Shown: positions 35,713 through 43,491 of the stretch, in pieces
Layout: the number at the start of each line of letters is the position of its first letter
How positions within the stretch are numbered: the first letter of the stretch is position 1
Assembly: GCF_015712165.1 (NCBI RefSeq)
Contig: NZ_JADPZX010000001.1
Span: 6,088,001 to 6,152,000, forward strand
From: Streptomyces spinoverrucosus
Lineage (GTDB): Bacteria > Actinomycetota > Actinomycetes > Streptomycetales > Streptomycetaceae
Reading direction: 5' to 3'
DNA: 64,000 nt
Position numbers and translations under genes: made by a program
The notes under the pieces: generated by a model
The model's input: the letters and a program-made list of their open reading frames with translations, nothing else
The model's database searches: none
What the model was told of the DNA's origin: nothing

Positions 35713-35779
35713 GGCCCGTCCGGTGGTGCTGCACCTCAAGGCCAGTCAGGTGGAGGTGCACCTAAGGCCAGTCCGGCGG
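35699..35779 (+). repeat. Three imperfect 23-27-bp tandem repeats
   Basis: Units start at 35699, 35722 and 35749, each built as GGTGG - TGCACCT - (G/A)AGGCC(C/A)GTC. The first unit contains the last five codons and stop of the zinc-ribbon protein gene; the third ends two bases before the stop of the convergent glycosyltransferase gene. The repeats fill the whole intergenic gap. Confidence 0.75.
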
Positions 35780-35780
35780 A

Positions 35781-36923
35781 TCATGCCGCAGACGCGGCGC
35801 GCCCGGGCCGCTCGCCTGCCGCCTCCTTCGCCCACATCTCCAGCAGATCCGTGAACTCGGCCGCCCGGTCCGCCCAGTCCAGCTCCGCCAGTGCCGCCGC
35901 CCGGCCGTGTTCGGCGGCGGTCAGGCGCAGGCGCGGGTCCGTGTGCAGCCGCCGTACCGCCTCCGCGGCCGCCGCCGGGTTCCCGTACGGGACGACGAGG
36001 CCGCAGTCGTGCCTCGTCACCAGGTCGGCCGCCAGGGGGTTCGGGGTGGTGACGACGGGGACGCCGTGGGCCATGTACTCGGCGACCTTGGTGGGCCGTG
36101 AGTGGCGGTAGTTGGGCTCGTCGTGCAGCAGGGAGAGCCCGGCCAGGGCGCCGGAGAGCCGGGCGAGCGCACGGTCGTTGGGGAGATAGCCGTGCCAGCG
36201 CAGGACGCCGTGCCGGTCGGCCTCGATGAGCGCGCCGCGTACGTCAGGGTCGGCCGCGCCGATCGCCTCGACCCGTATGCCGGGCCCGAGCAGCCTCGCC
36301 GTCTCGATCAGGTCGAGCGCGCCGCGCGCCCGGGACAGGTGCCCCAGATAGACGACCCGGTCCGGGCCGGGCGGCTCCGGGGACCCGGGCGGTACGGTCG
36401 GCAGGTTCGGCACGACGGGATGGGGCCGGTCGAAACGCTCCCGGTAGGCGTCCTCGGCGAGCAGCAGCCGCACATGCCGCTCGGCCAGGCGCTCCGCCGC
36501 CCGTACCGCCACCCTCAGCGCCGGCCGCAGCGCCGCCGGCAGCCAGCGTTTCATCGTCAGCGCCGCCGCCGTGTCCTCGTGCACGTCCCACACGGTCACC
36601 GGACCCCGGCCGCCGCGCCGCCACTGGCGCAGGGTGCCGGGCAGGGCGAGCAGCAGCTCCGGGTCGTGCAGCAGGACCACGTCCGTCTCCGGTCCGCGCT
36701 CGGCGAGCAGGGCGCGCGCCGCCCGCAGCGCCGCCCGGCGGTCCCGGCCGGCGGCCCGGGGGAGGTCGACGCCCTCGACACCCGGGCGCGGCACCACTCC
36801 ACACGCGCTGAACGGAGCGGCGTACACGATCCGGTGGCCGCGTTCGGTCAGGGCGGCGATCTCCCGGTGCAGTATGCGCGCGTCCTCGGGATGGTGGACG
36901 ACGGTGACCACGAGTATCCGCAT
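35781..36923 (-). CDS. Glycosyltransferase (GT4-like)
   Basis: 380-aa GT-B enzyme. The N-terminal half starts MRILVVTVVHHPEDARILHR with VVLLHDPELLLALPG; the C-terminal half has DRVVYLGHLSRARGALDLIE and RPTKVAEYMAHGVPVVTTPN, the typical GT4 donor-binding region. It is the last gene of the minus-strand glycan unit, 40 nt after the nucleotide-sugar dehydrogenase. Donor and acceptor are unknown, but UDP-ManNAcA is a candidate donor given the neighbours. Confidence 0.88.
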   Translation of the reverse strand: MRILVVTVVHHPEDARILHREIAALTERGHRIVYAAPFSACGVVPRPGVEGVDLPRAAGRDRRAALRAARALLAERGPETDVVLLHDPELLLALPGTLRQWRRGGRGPVTVWDVHEDTAAALTMKRWLPAALRPALRVAVRAAERLAERHVRLLLAEDAYRERFDRPHPVVPNLPTVPPGSPEPPGPDRVVYLGHLSRARGALDLIETARLLGPGIRVEAIGAADPDVRGALIEADRHGVLRWHGYLPNDRALARLSGALAGLSLLHDEPNYRHSRPTKVAEYMAHGVPVVTTPNPLAADLVTRHDCGLVVPYGNPAAAAEAVRRLHTDPRLRLTAAEHGRAAALAELDWADRAAEFTDLLEMWAKEAAGERPGRAASAA

Positions 36924-36963
36924 CAGAGCAGCACCTTTCGGCTCCGGCCTCGAAGGGGCCCGG

Positions 36964-38271
36964 TCACAGCACCTCGACCCCAGGCCGGAAGATCCGCCCC
37001 CGGGTGTCGAACAGCAGGCGGGCCGCGTCGGCGAGGGCGGGCAGGTCGTAGCAGGAGTGGTCCTGGAGCAGGATCGCCAGATCGTGCTCGGCCACGGCGG
37101 CCATCGGGTCGTCGACGCGGGGGACCGGCACGTCGTCGACGCGCCACTCGCAGACGTGCGGGTCGTGGAAGAAGACCTCGGCCTCCCGCTGCCGCAGCAG
37201 CCGGGCCACCGGCACGGCCGGGGACTCCCGCTGGTCGGCGACGTCGGGCTTGTAGGTGACCCCGAGCAGCAGTACCCGCGAGCCGTGCAGCGGCCGGCCG
37301 GCGGTGTTGAGGAGGTCCTGGGCGCGGCGCACGACGTACTCCGGCATCCGCCGGTTGATCTCCTGGGCCAGCTCGACGAACCGGAACTCGTAGCCCAGCG
37401 AGGAACGCACCTTGTACGACAGGTAGTTCGGGTCGATGGGTATGCAGTGCCCGCCGACGCCCGCGCCCGGCCGGAACGCCTGGAAGCCGAACGGTTTCGT
37501 GCTCGCGCAGCGGATCGCGTCCCACAGGTCGACGCCCAGCTCGTGGCTGATGACGGCGAGTTCGTTGACGAGGGCGATGTTGACGTGCCGGTAGGTGTTC
37601 TCCAGCAGCTTGGCCATCTCGGCCTCGCGGGTGCCCTTCGCCTGGACGACCGTGTCGACGAGCTTGCCGTAGAAGGCGACCGCCCGGACGGTGCACGAGG
37701 GGGTGCAGCCGCCGACGACCTTGGGGGTGTCGCGCAGCCCGTGCCCGGTGTTGCCGGGGTCGATGCGCTCCGGTGAGAAGGCGAGGGCGAAGTCCTCCCC
37801 GGCCCGCAGCCCGGACTCCGCCTCCAGCAGCGGTCGTACGACCTCTTCGGTGGTGCCCGGATACGTGGTGGACTCCAGCACGACGAGCTGCCCGCGCCGC
37901 AGCCGGCCCGCCACCGCGCGGACGGCGGCGGTGACCGCGCTCAGATCGGGCCCGCCGTCCTCGTTGAGCGGGGTCGGCACGCAGATCACCACGTTCTGCG
38001 CGCGGGCGAGACAACCGTCGTCGGTGTACGCCCTGAAGCCGGCCGCCAGCATCGCGCGGACGTCGTCGTCGGACACGTCGTCGACATGGGAGCGTCCGGA
38101 GTTGAGCCCGGCGACGACCCGGGGGTCCCGGTCGACGCCCACGACCTTCAGGCCCACCGTCGCCGCCTCCCGCGCGAGCGGCAGCCCGACGTAGCCGAGC
38201 CCGATCACCGCGACTTCGGCGGTGCCGGCCAGTTCCGATTCCCCGAGCGGTTCAGTCTGGTGGACCTGCAT
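36964..38271 (-). CDS. wecC: Nucleotide-sugar dehydrogenase (UDP-ManNAc/UDP-GlcNAc dehydrogenase type)
   Basis: 435-aa NAD-dependent enzyme oxidising a UDP-sugar to its uronic acid. Rossmann motif VAVIGLGYVGLPLAREAATV near residue 24, the substrate loop VVLESTTYPGTTEEV, and the catalytic cysteine in GVGGHCIPIDPNYLSYK. Paired with a UDP-GlcNAc 2-epimerase gene nearby, it most likely makes UDP-N-acetylmannosaminuronic acid; a UDP-GlcNAcA product is possible. Lies between two glycosyltransferase genes. Confidence 0.88.
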   Translation of the reverse strand: MQVHQTEPLGESELAGTAEVAVIGLGYVGLPLAREAATVGLKVVGVDRDPRVVAGLNSGRSHVDDVSDDDVRAMLAAGFRAYTDDGCLARAQNVVICVPTPLNEDGGPDLSAVTAAVRAVAGRLRRGQLVVLESTTYPGTTEEVVRPLLEAESGLRAGEDFALAFSPERIDPGNTGHGLRDTPKVVGGCTPSCTVRAVAFYGKLVDTVVQAKGTREAEMAKLLENTYRHVNIALVNELAVISHELGVDLWDAIRCASTKPFGFQAFRPGAGVGGHCIPIDPNYLSYKVRSSLGYEFRFVELAQEINRRMPEYVVRRAQDLLNTAGRPLHGSRVLLLGVTYKPDVADQRESPAVPVARLLRQREAEVFFHDPHVCEWRVDDVPVPRVDDPMAAVAEHDLAILLQDHSCYDLPALADAARLLFDTRGRIFRPGVEVL

Positions 38272-38317
38272 AGGGCTTCACCCCTGCCTCGTGGCGGGAC
38301 CCGGCCGGGCCCGCATC

Positions 38318-39769
38318 TCAAGCGCAGCCGAGGGCGCGGTACGCCTCGCGGGTGGTCGCGGCGACGCGCTTCCAGGTGCGGTCACGCGCCACGAACTCGC
38401 GGGCGGCCGCTCCCCATTCGGCCCGACGGTTTCGACTGTAAAGCAGCGCTTCGATCGCATCTGCCCAGGCTTGTGGGGATCCGGGTGGGGCGAGGTGTCC
38501 GGTCACTCCTGGCTGGACAAGCTCCCGCAACGCGGGTACGTCACTGGCCACCACCGGCAGCCCGCTCGCCATCGCCTCCACCGGCTTCAGTGGTGTCACC
38601 AGCCGGCACACGCGCTCGTCGGTACGCGGCACCGCGAACATGTCCAACACCGCGTGGTACGCCCGCACTTGGGCGTACGGCACCCGGCCGGTGAACACCG
38701 CCGTCCCGTCGGCCAGACCCAGCCGGCCGGCCAGCCGCAGCAGGCCGGCGCGCTCCGGTCCGTCCCCCACGATCAGCAGCCGCAACGGCACCCCGCGACG
38801 CCTCAGCTCGGCACCCGCATGGAGCAATGTGCCGATTCCCTCGTGTGGAGTAAGGCTGCTGACCGTGCCGACCACGAAATCGTCCGGCGCGATGCCGAGC
38901 CGCGCCCGCAGCCGCCCCCCGTCCGCAAGCGGCGCCAGGAACTCCTCGTCCACCGCGTTCGGCACGATCAGCACCCGCTCCTCGGGCACCCCGCGCGCCA
39001 CGATCTCCGCCTTCATCGCCGCGCCCAGCGTCAGCACCAGGTCCGCCTCGCGCATGCAGTGCGTCTCCAGCTCACGCCGGGCCCGGTACGACGCGTCGGC
39101 GGGCGTCCGCCCCGGGGCCTGGGTCAGCCAGGTGTCCTCCAGGAAGCCGCGCACCTCGTAGACCACCGGCAGCCCGTAGGCCGCGCGCAGGGCCAGCGCC
39201 ACCCGCCCGTTGCCGTGGTCGGTGGCCGGGTGCAGCACGGCGGGCCGCAGCCGCTGAACCAGCCGGCCGGCCAGCTCGGCGTTGCGGGCCAGCACCGCCG
39301 CCTGCCCGTACGGCAGCCACGGCGGCAGCAGCCGGTGCTGCGGCACGCCGCCCACCGTCTGCAGCGGGCGGGCGTCCAGCACCCCCTGCGCCACCGGGAA
39401 CCCGATCCGCGTCACCACGTGCGGATCCAGCCCGGCGGCCCGCTGCGCCTCGGCGATCTGCTGGGTGCGCACGGTGTAGCCGGCGTGCTTGAACGGCAGC
39501 CCGTTGGTGACCAGATGCAGCACCCGGCCCGGCACCGGCCGGACCCGGCGGGCGGGCGGCGCGGGCACCCGTACCCCGGATGGAGCAGCGCTCGGCCCGG
39601 CCGTCCGGGCCCGGTCCGCGAGCCGCCGTTCCAGCGGCCTGACCCGGCGCCGCACGGACGACGGCAGCAGTCGTACCCCCAGCAGGGCCGCCCGGACGGG
39701 GTCATGGCGCAGTTCGCCCCACGCGACGGATGCGGCCAGACTGAGCGCACGGGGGATATGACGCGACAT
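38318..39769 (-). CDS. Glycosyltransferase (GT4)
   Basis: 483-aa GT-B glycosyltransferase: GRVLHLVTNGLPFKHAGYTV at the acceptor side, then DDFVVGTVSSLTPHEGIGTL, RLLIVGDGPERAGLLRL and TPLKPVEAMASGLPVVASDV, a classic GT4 C-terminal domain. The first 90 residues are a basic, low-complexity lead. Its ATG is 38 bp from the divergent 2-epimerase gene, so a shared promoter region drives both arms of the glycan locus. Confidence 0.9.
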   Translation of the reverse strand: MSRHIPRALSLAASVAWGELRHDPVRAALLGVRLLPSSVRRRVRPLERRLADRARTAGPSAAPSGVRVPAPPARRVRPVPGRVLHLVTNGLPFKHAGYTVRTQQIAEAQRAAGLDPHVVTRIGFPVAQGVLDARPLQTVGGVPQHRLLPPWLPYGQAAVLARNAELAGRLVQRLRPAVLHPATDHGNGRVALALRAAYGLPVVYEVRGFLEDTWLTQAPGRTPADASYRARRELETHCMREADLVLTLGAAMKAEIVARGVPEERVLIVPNAVDEEFLAPLADGGRLRARLGIAPDDFVVGTVSSLTPHEGIGTLLHAGAELRRRGVPLRLLIVGDGPERAGLLRLAGRLGLADGTAVFTGRVPYAQVRAYHAVLDMFAVPRTDERVCRLVTPLKPVEAMASGLPVVASDVPALRELVQPGVTGHLAPPGSPQAWADAIEALLYSRNRRAEWGAAAREFVARDRTWKRVAATTREAYRALGCA

Positions 39770-39807
39770 GCCGTCACGTTAGGCGGCGAGAGCGGAGAAA
39801 GTACGAC

Positions 39808-40896
39808 ATGAACGGCCGTGTACTCCACGTCGTCGGCACCCGACCGAACTTCGTCAAGGCCGCCCCGGTCGTCGCCGCACTGCGCACGGCGGGCTGCGAC
39901 CAGGTCCTGGTGCATACCGGTCAGCATTACGACGAACGGATGTCGGACATCTTCTTCCGGCAACTCGGCCTGCCCGAGCCGGACACCGATCTCGGCGTCG
40001 GCTCCGGCAGCCACGCCTGGCAGACGGCCGACCTGCTGATCGCCCTGGAGGGTGAGCTGACCGCGCGCGACCCCGCCCTCGTGATGGTGTACGGGGACGT
40101 CAACTCGACGCTGGCGGCCGCCCTCGTCGCCGCCAAGCTGGGCATCCCCCTCGCCCATGTGGAGGCGGGACTGCGCAGCTTCGACATGGCGATGCCGGAG
40201 GAGGTCAACCGGCGGCTGGTCGACCAGCTGGCCGAGCTGCTGTTCGCCACCAGCCCCGAGGCGGTGGGCCATCTCGCCCGGGAGGGCGTGGACCCCGCCC
40301 GAGTCCATCTCGTCGGCAACCCCATGATCGACACCCTGCTCACCCATCTGAACCACTTCGACCCGGCCGCCGCCCGCGCCGCGTACCAACTGCCCGAGCG
40401 CTACGGCGTGGTCACCCTGCACCGCCCCGCCAACGTCGACGACCCCGAGGCGGCGAAGGCGGCCGCCCACGCCCTGACCGAGGCGGCGCGGCTCCTCGAC
40501 CTCGCCGTGCCCCTGCACCCGCGCGGCAGGGCGGCACTCGGCGCCGCGGGCCTGGACGGCGCACCGGGCGTCCACGTCCTCGACCCGCTGGGCTACGTCG
40601 AGTTCATGAGCCTGGTGCGCGGCGCCGCCGCCGTCATCACCGACTCGGGCGGCGTACAGGAGGAGACCACCGTCCTGGGCGTGCCCTGCCTGACCCTGCG
40701 CACCACGACCGAGCGCCCGGTCACCGTCACCCACGGCACCAACCGCCTCGTCGGCCACGCCGAACTCGTCCCCGCGCTGAGCAAGGTGCTGGACGGCGAA
40801 CAGCCGGCGCCCGACGAGGGCCCGCCGCTGTGGGACGGGCGGGCCGGGGCCCGGATCGCCGCCGAGGTCACCCGCTGGCTGGACCACCATGTCTGA
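39808..40896 (+). CDS. wecB: UDP-N-acetylglucosamine 2-epimerase (non-hydrolysing)
   Basis: 362-aa enzyme converting UDP-GlcNAc to UDP-ManNAc. Conserved blocks are GTRPNFVKAAPVVAAL, HTGQHYDERMSDIFF, AHVEAGLRSFDMAMPEEVNR and TDSGGVQEETTVLGVPCLTL. ATG 39808 has GGAGAAAG upstream. It opens the plus-strand glycan unit and provides the substrate for the nucleotide-sugar dehydrogenase across the divergent gap. Overlaps the next methyltransferase gene by eight bases. Confidence 0.94.
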   Translation: MNGRVLHVVGTRPNFVKAAPVVAALRTAGCDQVLVHTGQHYDERMSDIFFRQLGLPEPDTDLGVGSGSHAWQTADLLIALEGELTARDPALVMVYGDVNSTLAAALVAAKLGIPLAHVEAGLRSFDMAMPEEVNRRLVDQLAELLFATSPEAVGHLAREGVDPARVHLVGNPMIDTLLTHLNHFDPAAARAAYQLPERYGVVTLHRPANVDDPEAAKAAAHALTEAARLLDLAVPLHPRGRAALGAAGLDGAPGVHVLDPLGYVEFMSLVRGAAAVITDSGGVQEETTVLGVPCLTLRTTTERPVTVTHGTNRLVGHAELVPALSKVLDGEQPAPDEGPPLWDGRAGARIAAEVTRWLDHHV

Positions 40897-41518
40897 GTCC
40901 ACCCGCCTCTACTGGGACACCCGCCACCGCGAGCACGACGACCTCGCCTCCGGCGGCCACATCGGCCTGGGCCGCGCGAGCAACGAGATCTTCTACGCGC
41001 TGCGGCTGGGCACCCTGCTCCCCCTGATCGGCGACCTGGCCGACGAGTCGGCCCCGCTGTTCGTGCTCGACGCGGGCTGCGGCAAGGGCCACTTCGCCCG
41101 CGCCCTGGCCCGCTGCGGCCACCGCGTCGACGCCTTCGACGCGAGCGAGGAGGCCGTCGCGCACGCCCGCGCCCAGGGCGGCGGCCCCCGCTACACCGTC
41201 GCCGCCCTCGACGAGTGGCGCAGCCCCTGGCCGTACGACGTCGTGCTCTGCGTCGACGTCCTCTTCCACGTCCTCGACGACGAGGAATGGGCGGCTGGCC
41301 TGCGCAATATCGCCTCGCTGGTGAGGATCACCGGACGGCTGATCCTCACCGACGAGGACATCGGCACCCGCCGGCCGCGCGGCGACTACATCGTGCACCG
41401 CCCGACCGCCGACTACACCGCGCTGCTCGAACCCCTCGGCCTGCGCCACACCCTGTTCACCCCCTACGGCTTCCGCGAGAACGAGGTCGGCTTCCACGTC
41501 TTCACGAGGACCCGCTGA
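40889..41518 (+). CDS. SAM-dependent methyltransferase
   Basis: 209-aa class I methyltransferase. SAM loop FVLDAGCGKGHFARALA near residue 55, then VDAFDASEEAVAHAR and VVLCVDVLFHVLDDEEWAAG. Likely methylates a sugar or nucleotide-sugar in glycan assembly; the substrate is unknown. It overlaps the 2-epimerase upstream by eight bases and the large unknown protein downstream by one base (TGATG), so the four genes are a coupled operon. Confidence 0.85.
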   Translation: MSESTRLYWDTRHREHDDLASGGHIGLGRASNEIFYALRLGTLLPLIGDLADESAPLFVLDAGCGKGHFARALARCGHRVDAFDASEEAVAHARAQGGGPRYTVAALDEWRSPWPYDVVLCVDVLFHVLDDEEWAAGLRNIASLVRITGRLILTDEDIGTRRPRGDYIVHRPTADYTALLEPLGLRHTLFTPYGFRENEVGFHVFTRTR

Positions 41519-43491
41519 TGCGCCTGACCGATCTGCTCCACCCCCACCTGGACGGCGTCACCACCGTCGTGGACGCCACCGACGGCGGGCTCGACCTGGA
41601 GCCCTACCTGCACCTGCCCGGCCATGTCGCCCTGCACCACGGCGAACACGACATCGGCGAGAGCGAACTGGTGATCGTGTCGTACGGCCCCGATCCGGCG
41701 CTGCACGGCACCGAGACCGACTGCCTCGCCGTACTGCGCCGCATGCGCCCCGGCGGCCGCGGCCTGATCCTCTTCGGCCACCACGGGCCCGAACTGCCCT
41801 ACCACCGGCTGCTCGACGCCCTGGTCACCCACCACTGCCAGGTGCTGCGCGCCGCCCCCCTCGACTATGTGCATCTGCACGCGGGCGCGGTGTTCGTCCG
41901 CACCGACGAACTCCAGCCGCCCCACGACTGGTTCGGGCGGCCCGTGCCGGCGGAGGGCTTCGCCACCGCGCTGCGGCTCGCCGACGAGTACGTCCTCGCC
42001 GACCTGGTCTCGCGGTCGCTGCGAGCCCGGGTGCTGGACCTGGAACGCGAGGCCGAGGAAGCCGAACGCGGCCAGGGTCCCGTCCACGAGGACGGCCTCG
42101 CCGAGCGCCTCGCGGCCGCCGTACGGGAGAAGGATCAGCTGGCGGCCGCCCTGCACCGCGCCCGGGACCGGGTCGGCCTGCTGCAGGCGCGGGTGGCCAT
42201 GCTGGAGGGCTCCACCTCACTGCGGGTCGGGCGGGCCCTGGTGTCGGCGGCGCGCTCACCCCGGCGTGAGGCGCCACGGCTGCCGCAGGAGCTGTACGGG
42301 TTGTGGCGCGCGCGAGCGAAGGCGGGTTCCGCGTCGTCGAGCGCGGGGGCCCGGGAGTTGTACACGCTGTGGCGCGGGCGGGGCAGGTCGCGTACCGCGT
42401 CGCCGGAGGCGGGGGTGTCGTACGGGTTGTGGCGGGGGCGGGGGAACTCGCGTGTCGCGTCCGCGGGTACGACGCCCGAGGGGCGGACGAAGCCGCGCCC
42501 CGCGTCTTCGAGTACGGCACCGGAGGCCATCGTGCGGGAGGCCGTGCCGGACGGGCGGATGCACCTCGCCCACCGGGCGTTCGCCTCGATGCCCCGTGAC
42601 CGGCTGGTGATCGCCGGAGTGCTCGCCGACACCACCGCCGCCGACCTCGCGACGGACGCCGTGGTCAACCGGGCGCTGCCGCACGACGGCCGACTGGTCG
42701 TGCAGCGCACCGACCCCGACGCCCTGGTCGTCCAGCTCAGCGCCTGCACCGGCGACGGCCCCTGGGCGCTCACCGGCACCGGACTCGCCCCCGACCTCGA
42801 CCGCAGGCTCGCCGAACTGCTCACCGAGACACGGGCGGCGGGCCGCCGCTGCGTGCTGTGGCGGGACGGCCCGGCCTCGGCGGCCCCCGGCCTCACCCGG
42901 CTCGCCTGGGACGCCGTCCTCGACGCGGACGCCGGTGTGCGGCTGGCGAGCCTGGACCCGGCGGCGGCCGGCCGGCAGCGGCTGCGCGAGGTGTTCCGGG
43001 CGGACAGCACCCGGGTACGCCTGTCGCAGCTGGCCCGCCGGATCGGCGCCCCCGACCCGCTGGACCAACGCCGCGTCTGCGTACTGGCCGAGCCACGGGA
43101 CCGGGCCGACATCGCCCGGCTCGCCGCCCAGGTACTGAACCAGAGACACCGGCCCGCCGAGGTCGTCGTACCCGATCCCACCGGACTCGACGAACTCACC
43201 GCCGCCGGCGTGACCGTACGCACCGGCGAACCCGGCGCGCCCTGGGTCGCCGACTGGACCGACCTCACCGAGGACCGCCCGGACACCCTGCTGCTCGACC
43301 TGATGTGCGCTCAGGAGTACTCCGGCGCCGACGCGGTGGGCAGCACGCCCGCCGCCGACGACTACACCTTCGTCCCCGAACTGCGCCCCCTCCTGGTGCG
43401 CCGGTCCCTGCTGGCGTCCGGCGCACCGCCCGAGACCTGGGCCCGTCAGGGGCACCGCCTGTTCGCCTGGTGCGGGAAGGAGCCGACATGA
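41518..43491 (+). CDS. Large protein of unknown function with coiled coil and LYxLWR repeats
   Basis: 657 aa, no named family recognised. Residues 1-170 resemble a methyltransferase-like or GT-associated fold (TTVVDATDGGLDLEPYLHL, AVLRRMRPGGRGLILFGHH). Residues about 165-245 are charged and heptad-rich, probably a coiled coil. Residues 259-317 hold three repeats of L/S-Y-x-L-W-R-x-R (starting at 259, 281 and 301). Residues 350-657 include a segment like a GT2 nucleotide-binding lead (RVCVLAEPRDRADIARLAAQ). Lies between a methyltransferase and a glycosyltransferase, overlapping both. Confidence 0.75.
   Translation: MRLTDLLHPHLDGVTTVVDATDGGLDLEPYLHLPGHVALHHGEHDIGESELVIVSYGPDPALHGTETDCLAVLRRMRPGGRGLILFGHHGPELPYHRLLDALVTHHCQVLRAAPLDYVHLHAGAVFVRTDELQPPHDWFGRPVPAEGFATALRLADEYVLADLVSRSLRARVLDLEREAEEAERGQGPVHEDGLAERLAAAVREKDQLAAALHRARDRVGLLQARVAMLEGSTSLRVGRALVSAARSPRREAPRLPQELYGLWRARAKAGSASSSAGARELYTLWRGRGRSRTASPEAGVSYGLWRGRGNSRVASAGTTPEGRTKPRPASSSTAPEAIVREAVPDGRMHLAHRAFASMPRDRLVIAGVLADTTAADLATDAVVNRALPHDGRLVVQRTDPDALVVQLSACTGDGPWALTGTGLAPDLDRRLAELLTETRAAGRRCVLWRDGPASAAPGLTRLAWDAVLDADAGVRLASLDPAAAGRQRLREVFRADSTRVRLSQLARRIGAPDPLDQRRVCVLAEPRDRADIARLAAQVLNQRHRPAEVVVPDPTGLDELTAAGVTVRTGEPGAPWVADWTDLTEDRPDTLLLDLMCAQEYSGADAVGSTPAADDYTFVPELRPLLVRRSLLASGAPPETWARQGHRLFAWCGKEPT

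Noticed and set aside
42285..42470. Direct repeats considered as a CRISPR array
   Set aside because: The repeats are imperfect, lie in a coding frame and encode a periodic peptide; no cas genes are nearby.
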